Under the pieces are notes generated by a model. The model did not search any database. It worked only from the letters and a program-made list of their open reading frames with translations, and was not told where the DNA came from. The position numbers and the translations under genes are program-made. A stretch of DNA of 64,000 bases, from contig JBCAMK010000001.1 of assembly GCA_038503065.1 (NCBI GenBank), forward strand, positions 3,410,001 through 3,474,000, read 5' to 3'. Below are positions 8,529 to 18,420 of the stretch, piece after piece. This DNA is from Paragyromitra xinjiangensis (Eukaryota > Ascomycota > Pezizomycetes > Pezizales > Discinaceae). The first letter of the stretch is position 1, and every line of letters starts with the position of its first letter.

Positions 8529-10082
8529 ATGTCTTCCTCTTCGTCTAGAGGCAGAGGGAGAGGCAGAGGCTTCAGGTCTCCCTCTTCTGTGGCTAGTTCA
8601 CCTCAAAACCCGCTCCAAACGCCGTTTGGCGCCCCTACAACACCCCCAAACACCCGTTTTTCGCCACTGCTCCATGGGGACCCAGAGCAGACACCTACAC
8701 AAGCCCTGCCACTTCGCCCAGCAGTTCCCCTACCTCACTATGCCTCCCTGCCCGCCACAGACCCCACTGGTACAGACAGTGGGTCTGTTCTCTTGGAAGA
8801 GTCTGACTCTGACATGACGGACACTGAGGGACCCCTCACCTTTTCCACCACCCTACCTCCAGTCATCCAGATGGATGATTCTAACAGCAATTTGGATCGC
8901 CTTGGTGCCATTGGTACTGGGGAGAACTACAACCCCTCCCTCTTCGCAGTGATGGATGAGCAGAACAGGCTCATCAAGGCACTCACCAAACGCGTCAAGC
9001 AGCTTGAAAAAGCTATCAACACACCACCACCAGCCCCTACCTTCCACAATGACCCAGCTCTAGTGGAAAAGGTGGCCACCCTCACCTCCAAGGTTGCAGA
9101 CTTGGAACAGAAACGGACACTCACAACGATTCTGAGCTCTGCCAACCTCCCCCTACCTCCAGCACCTGCTCCTCCGCCAGCTACCACCTCCTGGGCTCAG
9201 GTTGCCTCCAAAAAGGCTTCCAGACCCGCCAACAAGGCCCCAAAGCCTTCCAAACAACCTACAGCGCCTCCAAAACGCGACAGAACCCTCATCATCACCA
9301 GGAATGGTCTACCCATCCCTGATGACATCACCCCACTCCTCATTCGCAATGCAGTCAATGCTGCCCTGGAAAGGCCATTGATTGCAGAAGTGCGATTCAC
9401 TCCTGCCCACCATGTGCAGCTCATTGCTGTTACCTCCACTACCTCTGACTCCCTCCTCAAGCAAAGACAGAAGCTTGAGGAAGTTGTTCGCACCACCATT
9501 CCCAATGCCACCAGCATGGAAAAGGAAGCCATCCTTACCCAAGTTGTTGTGCACAATGTCCCCACCTCCATCCCCTCTGGCGAAGAGGGATTCCAACAGA
9601 TCAGGTCTGAGGTTGAGCAGTTCAACCCAGGCACCACCCTACTCCGCGACCCCCGCTGGCTCACCAGACCTGAGCAGAGAGAGGGGAAACAGGCATCCTC
9701 CATGGTTCTTACCATTGTGGGGAAGCAGCCTGCCACCACTGCCCTTGAGAGAGGGCTCTCCATGTTTGGACTTCGTCACAAAGTCACCAAATACCTTCGC
9801 TTTGGGCCAGACACTCAATGCACCACCTGCCTGGCCTTTGGCCACCCACAACAACGCTGTACCAGCAAAACCCCTTACTGCAACATCTGCGCTGGGCCAC
9901 ATACAGCATCCTCCCACTCCTGCACAACCTCCTCTTGCACCATCAAGGGAGCTCCTTGCCTCCACACTATCATCCGTTGCAAGAACTGTAACGAATCGCA
10001 TCGTGGTAACTTTTCTGGTTGCCTCACACTCACTCAAGCAAGACTTAGGGCCAGCGAACGTCAGGATCGCATGGTTGTTTAA
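8529..10082 (+). CDS. Half-LINE B2 ORF1, zinc-knuckle protein
   Basis: 517 residues from ATG 8529 (MSSSSSRGRGRGRG), the start shared with the other copies. The frame is open about 56 codons further upstream, but that stretch is not preserved as protein in B1, so it is not counted. Same layout as B1: Arg/Gly N-terminus, possible coiled coil, ORF1 core and three Cys/His clusters ending CKNCNESHRGNFSGC. Compared with B1 there is a Gly-Thr pair inserted near residue 80 (ATDPTGTDSG). Intact. Confidence 0.9.
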   Translation: MSSSSSRGRGRGRGFRSPSSVASSPQNPLQTPFGAPTTPPNTRFSPLLHGDPEQTPTQALPLRPAVPLPHYASLPATDPTGTDSGSVLLEESDSDMTDTEGPLTFSTTLPPVIQMDDSNSNLDRLGAIGTGENYNPSLFAVMDEQNRLIKALTKRVKQLEKAINTPPPAPTFHNDPALVEKVATLTSKVADLEQKRTLTTILSSANLPLPPAPAPPPATTSWAQVASKKASRPANKAPKPSKQPTAPPKRDRTLIITRNGLPIPDDITPLLIRNAVNAALERPLIAEVRFTPAHHVQLIAVTSTTSDSLLKQRQKLEEVVRTTIPNATSMEKEAILTQVVVHNVPTSIPSGEEGFQQIRSEVEQFNPGTTLLRDPRWLTRPEQREGKQASSMVLTIVGKQPATTALERGLSMFGLRHKVTKYLRFGPDTQCTTCLAFGHPQQRCTSKTPYCNICAGPHTASSHSCTTSSCTIKGAPCLHTIIRCKNCNESHRGNFSGCLTLTQARLRASERQDRMVV

Positions 10083-10387
10083 GTTTTTCCCTACCTGTTA
10101 TGATTTAACCAGCCTTCAGGGGTCTTAGGATTCAGTGGAAGGAGGGCTATAGGCCCAAAACATGCGATGGTGAAGGAAAAAGGAACAAGTTGAGATCTTC
10201 GGGTAGTCTCTTGTCTTTCCTTATCATATTAACTGACGATGAGCCTGAGAGAGGCTGAGATGGAACTGGTGGCGGGTTTAGTTAGTTTGTTTTGTTTTCT
10301 TTTCGTTCCTGTTGGGTTTTCTCTTAGTGTACGCCATATCCGATTCGGATGCATGCGAGTATGAACAATAAATAAATAAATAAATAA
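10083..10387 (+). other. Half-LINE B2 3' UTR and tail
   Basis: Closely related to the B1 3' UTR, ending in the hairpin ATCCGATTCGGAT and AATAAATAAATAAATAA. The right-hand target copy follows at 10388. Confidence 0.75.
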
Positions 10388-10401
10388 TCCTTCGGATCCC
10401 T
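10388..10401. repeat. 14-bp target-site duplication, right copy
   Basis: TCCTTCGGATCCCT, matching 5766-5779; the Gypsy gag continues directly after it on the minus strand. Confidence 0.9.
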
Positions 10402-11045
10402 CTCTGCCCCTCCTTCACTACTGCTGCTGCTACTATCACCGGGGTCTCCTCCTCCTCCTACTCCTATATTTCCATCACCTCCTCCTGCTCCTCCTCCCTG
10501 GTTCTTGTTTCCCTGCCCTTGCTGTTCACTAGTTTCTCTTCCTGTTCTTCCTCCACTACTCTCTCCTTCCTCCTTCCTTTCTTCAGAGGGCCTTGGGTAC
10601 GTTCCTCTTGGTAGCCATGAGCTACCACTATCGAGGGGTGGTGGTGTATAACCACTGCCACCTGCAAGGGACCAGGGTCCATAAGAAAAGGGACCTCTAG
10701 GTGTCTGTGGAGGTGTTGGAGTAGAGGATGAGCCTGAGGGCGCAAAACTAACTACTGGTTTTTGAACTGCGGGGGGTAACGATGGGGGGTCTGCTTTGTT
10801 GGTAGGTGTGGTAGGTAGGGTGATTGGGAAGCTATCTGAGAGAAAGACACTACTGGATCTTTCTCTTCCTGCCGCTGGTTTTGGGGGTGCGGTGATGTGT
10901 AGGCGGCCTTCTGTAATGGCCTGCTGTAGTGCTGCGATGTAGTCAGGAATTCCAACTGCTTCGGGGGGGTCTATATCCATGGGATCAGTTGTGAGGTCGT
11001 CTTTGTCCGTCAGCAACTGTTGTAAATGCTGCTGGAGATTGAGGA
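10388..11045 (-). pseudogene. Gypsy G2 gag, middle piece
   Basis: Minus-strand gag matching G1 gag about 29058-29714: the MDIDPPEAVGIPDYIAALQQ region, the Pro/Ser-rich linker, and the Gly/Glu/Ser-rich low-complexity stretch. Its open frame then runs a few codons into the B2 tail, which is an artefact of the insertion. Interrupted at its N-terminal side by element X1. Confidence 0.88.
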
Positions 11046-12823
11046 CATCAGTAAAAATTGATAAAGCCGCCCCGGCCGCCTGGAGGTCGGGGCGGTCGGG
11101 CAGAATGTTACCCTTCTGTTAGGTTGCTGCAGCACCTCGGCGCGCCCGGGAGGCATGGTTTCTAGACCTTGGACCGCCTGGAGGAGGTCGTTTCCTCCTG
11201 TAGCAAGTAGTGTAGTGGGCTGCCTCTGGGCGTGGGTGGTCCCTCGCTGCCGCAGAATTTGGCAGCAGTTCGCCCTGTAGAATGGATTTGCACAGTATGC
11301 TTGTAGGGCCTAGAATATTCGAGAATCACTTATATGGAACCAATATCATTGACAATTGCTTTATTCTATGTATCTATCTATATATCTATGTACAAATATC
11401 AAGGGCGCAGCTAAACTAGCTTCTGTGGAAGCTGCAGCAGCAAGTCGACGACCTGCCAGAGGCAGGCAGCGAATTGACCATATGGCGCAGGCAGCGGAAG
11501 CTCAGGCAGCGAATCGACCTATTGGCGCAGGTGCAGGCGCAGGAAGCTCAGGCAGTGAATCAACCTATTGGCGCAGGCACAGGAAGCTCAGGCAGCGAAT
11601 TGACCATATGGCGGAAGCGGCGGAAGCGGCGGAAGCTGCAGCAGCGAATAGACCATATGGCGGAGGCGGCGAAAGCTCAAGCAGCGAATTGACCATGTGG
11701 CGCAGGCAGCGGAAGCTCAGGCAGCGAATCGATCTATTGGCGCAGGCTCAGGCTCAGGCTCAGGCAGCCAATTGACCATATGGCGGAAGCGGAGGAAGCG
11801 GTGGAAGCTCAGGCGGCGGATCGACCATGTGGCGGAGGCGGCGGAAGCTCAGGCAGCGAATTGACCTATTGGCGCAGGCGCAGGCTCAGGCTCAGGCTCA
11901 GGCAGCGAATTGACCATTTGGCGGAGGCGGAGGAAGCTCGGGCAGCGGATCGACGACCTCCAGGAGGCGGCGGAAGCTCAGGAAGCCCAGGCAGGCAGCG
12001 AATCGATCAATTGACTGAGGCAGCGGAAGCTCAGGCAGCGGATCGACCATATAGCAGAGGCAGCGGAAGCTCAGGAAGCGAATCGACCATATGGCGGAGG
12101 CGGAGGAAGCTTAGGCAGCAGATCGACGACCTCCAGGAGGCGGCGGAAGCTCAGGCAGCGGATCGATCAGCCAATTGAGCCACCTCCTGAGCTCGCTTAG
12201 GCGGAAGCAGCGAAGCAGGCAGCCAGCGGAGGCGGAGGAAGCTGAAGCAGCGGATCAAAGCGAGTCTAGGAGACATATCAGCGGGAGTCAAATAAACGGA
12301 ATCAAGACGTTACCTAGGAGGTTCTTTGCAAGCAGAGCTTAGTACTTCGGGCCTAAAAGTCACGATGTCAGCAAAGTACTATGGTACAGCGAGGTGGGGA
12401 ATGGAGGGAATAGGGGGAGGTATGGGAGGAAAGACGGGAAGGAATAGGGGGAGGTGGAGATTGCTGTCTTACTAGGCGTTGCTTTGGCGACGACTTGGCG
12501 ACTACAAAGTGATGACTAAGCGACCAAATAGTGATGACTAAGCGACCTCCAGATTTTTCAAAATCGCTTAGTGCCTGGGAGGCGAGTGAAGTGAATTTTG
12601 CTAAGTCCCAGGCTTTTAGGGACTTAGAAAAAATTCAATCGAAAATTTGCTAAGTGCTCAAGCTGCCGTCCAGCGCTGTCGGATGGTGGGAGGTCGCCCG
12701 GGAAGCGCTACAGGTACCAAGCGGCGCCAGGGGGAAGCACAGCCTGCAGCTAGTTTCGCCTGGGCGCGGCAGGCGGTCGGGCGGAATATGTACCTATTGG
12801 GCGCAATTTTTTTTTTACTGATG
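11046..12823 (-). mobile_element. Element X1, minisatellite-bearing non-autonomous transposon
   Basis: Bounded by inverted ends CATCAGTAAAAA (left) and TTTTTACTGATG (right). The host gag reads through after removal, leaving a 2-bp duplication GA (11044-11045, 12824-12825). No protein resembling a transposase. The interior holds a GC-rich terminal region, a long minisatellite (about 11440-12240), and a block of CTTAGT/GCGAC motifs (about 12470-12660) that recur in X2 and X3. The orientation is opposite to X2 and X3, judged by the order of these blocks. The superfamily is not recognised. Confidence 0.75.
11440..12240. repeat. Minisatellite inside X1, unit about 40 bp
   Basis: Tandem, variable copies of a unit of about 40 bases containing GAATCGACCATATGGCG and GGCGGAAGCTCAGGCAGC. 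Because 40 is not a multiple of three, the array runs through all frames and stays largely stop-free, giving long but spurious open frames. Shortened sub-units (GGCTCA runs) add further variation. Confidence 0.85.
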
Positions 12824-13262
12824 GACTTTCCGGTCCAAATACTCGGCAGCCTCCCGCAACAAGGTATTCTCCACTTCTTGCCGTTCCTGTAGCATTCTCA
12901 TGGTCTGTGTGGTATCCCCAACCGATAGGTTGATCTGGGACATGAGATGGTCTTGAAATGTGTCGAAGAAATCGGCTATGGTGACTTTTGATGTCTCTGT
13001 CCATGGGGTGGAGATGCCTGGGATATGTCTTTGGATAGTGGATTTCGGGCGGTGGACTAATTGTGTCATGTCTGTCTCCCCTACTGCTAGTTCCTTCTTC
13101 TCCCAAGTAATCTGAAGGGGAAGCACAGGGGCATTAATCGCCGGGGTTTCGGATCTGCGGGAGGATCTCATGATAGGTGATCTCAAGGTGACTGAGTCCT
13201 TAAGATTATACTGTAACGGGGGTGGTCCTCTAGACAACTGTTAAGGCTAGGTAGGAAAACGG
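12824..13262 (-). pseudogene. Gypsy G2 gag, N-terminal piece
   Basis: Minus-strand start of gag, nearly identical to G1 gag, reading MRSSRRSETPAINAPVLPLQ and on to the SVGDTTQTMRMLQERQEVE segment before X1 interrupts it. The similarity continues a little upstream of the ATG into the leader (CCGTTTTCCTACCTAGCC) and stops at about 13262, before any LTR. Confidence 0.87.
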
Positions 13263-14311
13263 TTATTAACCATGATAGAAATCGTTCGGCAGATAGATTT
13301 GCTTTGGTGCTACCTACACTAAACCTGATTCAGAAGAAATTACCGCATTAGGAGTGAGAAGCAATTTTAGTATACGTACAGAAGAAAGAAGAATGTACAG
13401 AAGAAAGAAAGTATTACGTATGTATGTATTCGTTTCCTTGTTTATTAATTGATACAACACCTTCCACTTGATAACTATTCGCATTCTAATTATCAGGTAC
13501 ACACTACTTATTCTACTTTCTTATCATGGAAGATTAGGTTTAAAAATCCTATCAACTGTATGTTCTGAACTCGGAAGCCGAAACTGAATGAATTGGCATG
13601 AAAGAGCATATACTATATCGCGATAGTTGAAGTCCCTTGGCTCTCCTACACAATTCATTCTGACGTCATTAGTACGTAGTACTAGCATGAAAAAATATGT
13701 ACTTTATTGCAAAGTCAAAGTCCCGTTGCTCTACTGCAATAATTGTTGCAACGTCATTCTGACATCATCAATATGTCATTCTATTCTTAGGTCTTTCTTC
13801 AATTAATGTTGACATCACGGGGCGTAGCAAGTGAAACTTGGTTAACGTCAAATTTGTTAGCCCCAGCTATACCCTACTCCTAGGTCGTGCTTAGTGTTTG
13901 CTCGAAATCAGGGAACACTGTTATGTTCACGGTAATATGACATCATGTTCGTCATACTATGATATCATGTTCATCTCATTCATGATACGATTCTCCAACT
14001 TCTCAGATTTAAGGAAAGATCTACCAACACTCATATCCCCCACTACAACCTTAAATCCTGATTTTAGTACTGATTACATCATTAAGTTATCATCATGCAC
14101 ATATCTTACTCCACTTGCCATCGGATAGCTGGCCTCTCGGACAAACCACCTGATATATAGGTATAGCAACTGCCGTGCAACCCACCCTTTCAAATTATTT
14201 ACTATCAACTTAGTTCTTTGTCAACACTTTTTTTGGTTACAAGCGAACAGATCTTCCAGAATACGCTGCAACTAACTTAATCAGGTATTTATTTTTTTCT
14301 TACTTTTTGTA
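13263..14311. other. AT-rich region, no gene supported
   Basis: AT-rich sequence with no convincing coding. Two loosely repeated segments (around 13632 and 13730, sharing AGTCCC-TTGCTCT and a following CGTCATT) and the palindrome AGTACGTAGTACT near 13670 are visible. A short open frame at 13898-14128 has no recognisable similarity. This is probably the 5' flank or 5' terminal part of the Helitron, but I could not fix a 5'-TC terminus. Confidence 0.4.
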
Positions 14312-14786
14312 ATGCCGATTTATTTCACCTTTGTGGGAAACCTTGTGTCAATTAGCGGTGTCGGAGGTTACAAAACAGCAAAAGTTCTACATGAAGATAT
14401 TGAGAACGTACAACGGGAGGTTGATGTCAAGTATTTTCAAAACAATGAAAACACTCTCAGCCCAAATCGAACATATCTGTTCAATGGAACTGTCATTTTT
14501 GTTGTCGGGCGCTATCCCAAAGTATATCCTTCCTACATTAGTCGTGTACAAACTTTCTTGAGATAACACTAAATAATAGTTTTCGCTTGTACGCAATGTC
14601 GAATTGAGTCATCTATCTTCATCGGCGAAAACTGTTTCGAACGATTGCTATATCACAACAACAGTTACCATGACATCCGATCTCGTAGACATGGAGTCGT
14701 CAGGACTGAAGTACTTTGAAGGGCAGATGTATCAATATGACAGTGTTGCGCGTGAGGAAATCATGGTTGGCATCATGTCTCTTTGA
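14312..14786 (+). CDS. Unrecognised Helitron-linked exons
   Basis: Two short open stretches, 14312-14566 (84 codons, MPIYFTFVGNLVSISGVGG...) and 14604-14786 (60 codons, ...SSGLKYFEGQMYQYDSV). They look coding in composition, but I do not recognise them. An intron-like acceptor tract precedes the first (GTATTTATTTTTTTC). They may be exons of an accessory protein; Helitrons in other groups sometimes carry RPA-like OB-fold proteins, but that identity is only a guess here. Confidence 0.3.
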
Positions 14787-16506
14787 TATTAGTCTCTTGC
14801 TTATAAAATATCTAGTGCTGCCTAACATTTTTGCTGGATACAAAAAACCCACTATTTGCACGGCTATCCATTTACCTGCAACGTGGTAAAGTTTTAGATG
14901 TTGCGTTCAAATACATATGGGAATCAGACGTTGATAGAGGTAAAGTCAATGTCCTTTCCAGCTAAATGATGGTATAACAATTGATTAACTTTTGCAGCAT
15001 ACGCCTATCTTTTGTCAATCAGTTTTTCCAAAGACCCCATACCTAAAGACGATAACGCTCCCCTTTTTCAGTCACCAAAGTCAAAACGGAAGGTTTTGCT
15101 CGGTCCAGCATCAGATTCTCCCACCAAGCACAAGATAGCTCGTCAAACTGGTAATACTTCTATTGATACCAGCCATGAGTTCATCAATCCCCATAGCACT
15201 TCGTTTGAACAGTCATCAAGTGGTACAACAGTCCATAACTTGAATGGCAATTCCACTCAAGCCTTGTTGAAACGCAAAGTTGCGGAGCAGCCAGGTAAAT
15301 ATTCCTACATCACAAGTTACTCACGAATATGATAAATCAAGGGTCATGGTTAAAATATAGTTACCAGAAACAGTTGTTCAAGAGCCTCGCCAATTCCCTA
15401 GCCAACTCACAACTCCACAAGAGGATTCAATTGCAGTTGCGGACGATGAATCATCAGACGAGCTTACTGCAAATCAACCTATTTCACTGAGACGAAATCA
15501 GTTGGGTAATATTTGAGGGAAGGGAAAAAGTAGAGCTTGACAGATATTATGCAATAAAAACCTTTTATGTCTCCAATCAGAGAATTATATGTTATCAGCA
15601 TTGAATTTATCACTTGGTCTATTTACTATTTGTATGTATTTGCTAACTGTAATGGTATTGTTAACTCAGTATATCAAAATGTCACAAAGGGTTTATCGAT
15701 TTTACTCATATCTCCCTGTACCAAATTTATCGCAGTCCACTTCAACCTCTCAATCGCAATTGGCATCTGCACAACATACTACTGATCGAACACAATCATC
15801 CTCCTATAAACTTCAATCGGCAGAAGTACCAGATCAATTTGATAGCCATCAGACCCTATTCTCTTCGTATGATTTCATTCAGTCAACAAACAAGTCCAAT
15901 CGCAACTTACACAGTCCAAAAAACAACACAAAAAGAAAGAAACTTGATCATACAAGTCAAGGTCCACTAGGTAGTGGTGAACCTAGCAACACAGCCACGA
16001 AAGAGCAAATTATTTCTCCTACCATATTTGTGATCGATAATGTGTTCAGAAAACTCATTAACAGATTTCGGAATAAATATGACCTCTCCTTTCCAAACTC
16101 ACCTTGCTCATTCTGCGGCATATTGCTGTTGGATCGTCAAATCAAATGGAAAGCAAGTGAGATATCACAACAGCTACCAATTGAAGAAAATTTGGAAGCG
16201 GTTGTGAAGGAAAGGGTTAACTCAAAAGGGGTACGGCAGGTAGTGGTTTGTGAAGCTTGTTGACATTTGACACGTTGTCCACCAGTTGCAGGGCCTTGGC
16301 CTTCAGATTTGATTACAATTCCTCAGCGTCACAGGATATTCCTATCACCGGTCACTTTACAAACGAATCTTGGTCGAACCTCAAGTTATAGTCCACATAA
16401 TAACCCTTATACGACATATCGTACACAATCAGGTATATACTGTTCAACCTGGTTTACCACCCCTGTGATTAAAAAATGTGAAAAGTAGCTAATAGTCGCA
16501 TGTTAG

Positions 16507-18359
16507 GAAAAATCCACATCTCAAGAAATCAAAAAGCAATTGCTTTATATTCGGGATGTCTAGGAGCTTACCTCCAAGATTCTCGAACCTGGAACATGGA
16601 AGAACAGGCTTGTTTGCAGTTGGAGAAAGGACGACGTTGGCTATTGCAGCATAACCCACTTTTCCAACGATACGATGTTCGTCAAGAACTTCAACTATAC
16701 CCTCTTCCAGAGGCTAGTCTTACAGAATCGGATACTAGCATTGGTCCCTCATCAGCTCAGCTGCCATACCGACAAACACGACCAGACCTTATCATGAATC
16801 CATTTGACTATCCTGAATCAACAACAACGGAGGACCATCGATCATTCCGGTTACCTGTTGCATCTATGGATAGCTCAGAACAGATGAACGGGAGGAAGAT
16901 GGGGATTGCACGATCTGACCCAACACTGGAGCTTTTGATATTTCCTGTACTTTATCCATGGGGAAGAGGACAGTGGCAGAAATTTCCTATCCAACGACGC
17001 AAACCATACAAAGACACCCAGCTTGCCGATGCCAAAATCAAGCTGAACTCTGTGATTTCACATTTTCGAGACGATTATTATTGGCCAGTATGGGTTTATA
17101 TGGAGATCGAAGCCAGAAGAATCTTCCAAAATGATGTTCGACTTATGCGGCGCTCACAACAGCAAACAATTGACCAACGTTATACAGCTTCAGAGTTGCT
17201 ACAACAGAGTCAGTATGGTCCATGGTCGATTGTTAATGAAAAACTTACTACGTCTATTCCGAAATTCATTCGCACAGGCGATACATTCTTTTTAAATGCT
17301 GAGAGTAAGGCACGATGCATGTTGCAGACGTTTGGTATTCCAACCATCTTCGTCACAACTACCTTTTCTGAGCGTTGGGAGCAATATCAAGAGATTCTCC
17401 GCAGTACTGGCAATAGTGACACACTTGCAACGAATCGTCCCTGGGATGCAGTTCAATACTATTATGAAAGATGGCACTGGATAAAGACAGCATTTTTGAA
17501 GGTTTCATCGGTGTCAGGCTATGGTCAACTGAATGAGATAGTAGAACGTCATGAGTTTCAATTGCGTGGGGCAATACATACGCATTCACTGTTATGGACA
17601 GAATCATCTGTTGAATCTCTCATTCAACAAAACTATATTCGGGCCGATCTTCCTGACCAAATCTTGGAGCCAGAGCTCTATGAGTTAGTTTTGCAACATC
17701 AAATCCATCGATGTGATCAACAACGTTGTGGCAGAAACCCTGATGATGTGGGTAAATGTCGTAAAGGATTTCCAGCCGATCTTTCGCCAACCACACATCA
17801 AATACCTGGGCAAATCAGATACTCCTACCAGAGGCATGCCGAAGCTGATAAATATGTGGTTCCTTACTCACCTCGCCTTTTGTTTCTCTGGAAAGCACAT
17901 TGCAATGTACAATATTGTACCTCCGGTGGATTAGCAAAATATATCACAAAATATGTCACTAAGCCCGAACCAAAGTCAGTGATTAGTGTACGCAGCGAAA
18001 ATCACACCCAGCAACACCTCTTGTGTCGTCGAATTGGATCTATGGAGAACATGGTTTTGTTGTTAGGATTTCCAATATTTCAAATGTCCAGTGGTTGTCT
18101 ATACCTTCCGACAACAATACCATCAGAGAGATCGGCAACTGTTAAACCTGCCTGGATTTTGGAAGCTGACCCTAATACGGAGAACCCTTACTACTCGGAT
18201 GCTTTGGACAAGTATTTTGCAAGGCCGAAGATGACAGAATTTGAGTCTTTGACGTATTTTCAGTACCACTCTCAATACAAGATTGAACGATGTCATCGAA
18301 ATACGAAAACTGCATCTTGGAAAGACTTACTGGGTCAGTTTGTGTACACTCGTCAAAAG
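16507..18359 (+). other. Helitron N-terminal and Rep (HUH) domain exon
   Basis: Encodes the Helitron-like N-terminal region (ELLIFPVLYPWGRGQW, then IEARRIFQNDVRLMRR) and the Rep nuclease. The metal-binding HUH-type motif is RGAIHTHSLLW (about 17569-17601). The two catalytic tyrosines are in GGLAKYITKYVTKP (about 17926-17970). This domain nicks and joins the single strand during rolling-circle transposition. The HUH central residue is Thr rather than a large hydrophobic residue, a mild departure from the usual motif. Confidence 0.8.
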
Positions 18360-18420
18360 GTATTTTTTCAAACTTCCAATTTATCTTTGTTGCTTTTGTT
18401 TTCTAATACAATTGTGTGAG

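Larger units (their letters stand above)
8316..10387 (+). mobile_element. Half-LINE B2, 5'-truncated
   Basis: Begins at CATAACTCCACCAG, the start of the last 5' UTR monomer, directly after the tail of B1 with no target duplication between them. It carries a full ORF1, 3' UTR, hairpin ATCCGATTCGGAT (10338-10350) and an AATA tail up to the right-hand target copy. It differs from B1 by scattered substitutions, so the pair is not a recent exact duplication. Confidence 0.87.
5469..13262 (-). mobile_element. Gypsy copy G2, gag only, nested insertions
   Basis: Minus-strand gag of the same Ty3/Gypsy family as G1 (28710-30581), present in three pieces: 12824-13262, 10388-11045 and 5469-5779. They read in gag order once the half-LINE dimer (5780-10387) and element X1 (11046-12823) are removed. 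No pol and no LTR remain. On the gag-5' side, similarity to G1 stops at about 13262, just short of where the LTR would begin. On the other side it stops at the LINE A tail. An old, dead copy used as landing site by younger elements. Confidence 0.88.

Noticed and set aside
13898..14128. A 76-residue gene upstream of the Helitron exons
   Set aside because: No recognisable similarity, AT-rich codons and no supporting splice or promoter evidence.
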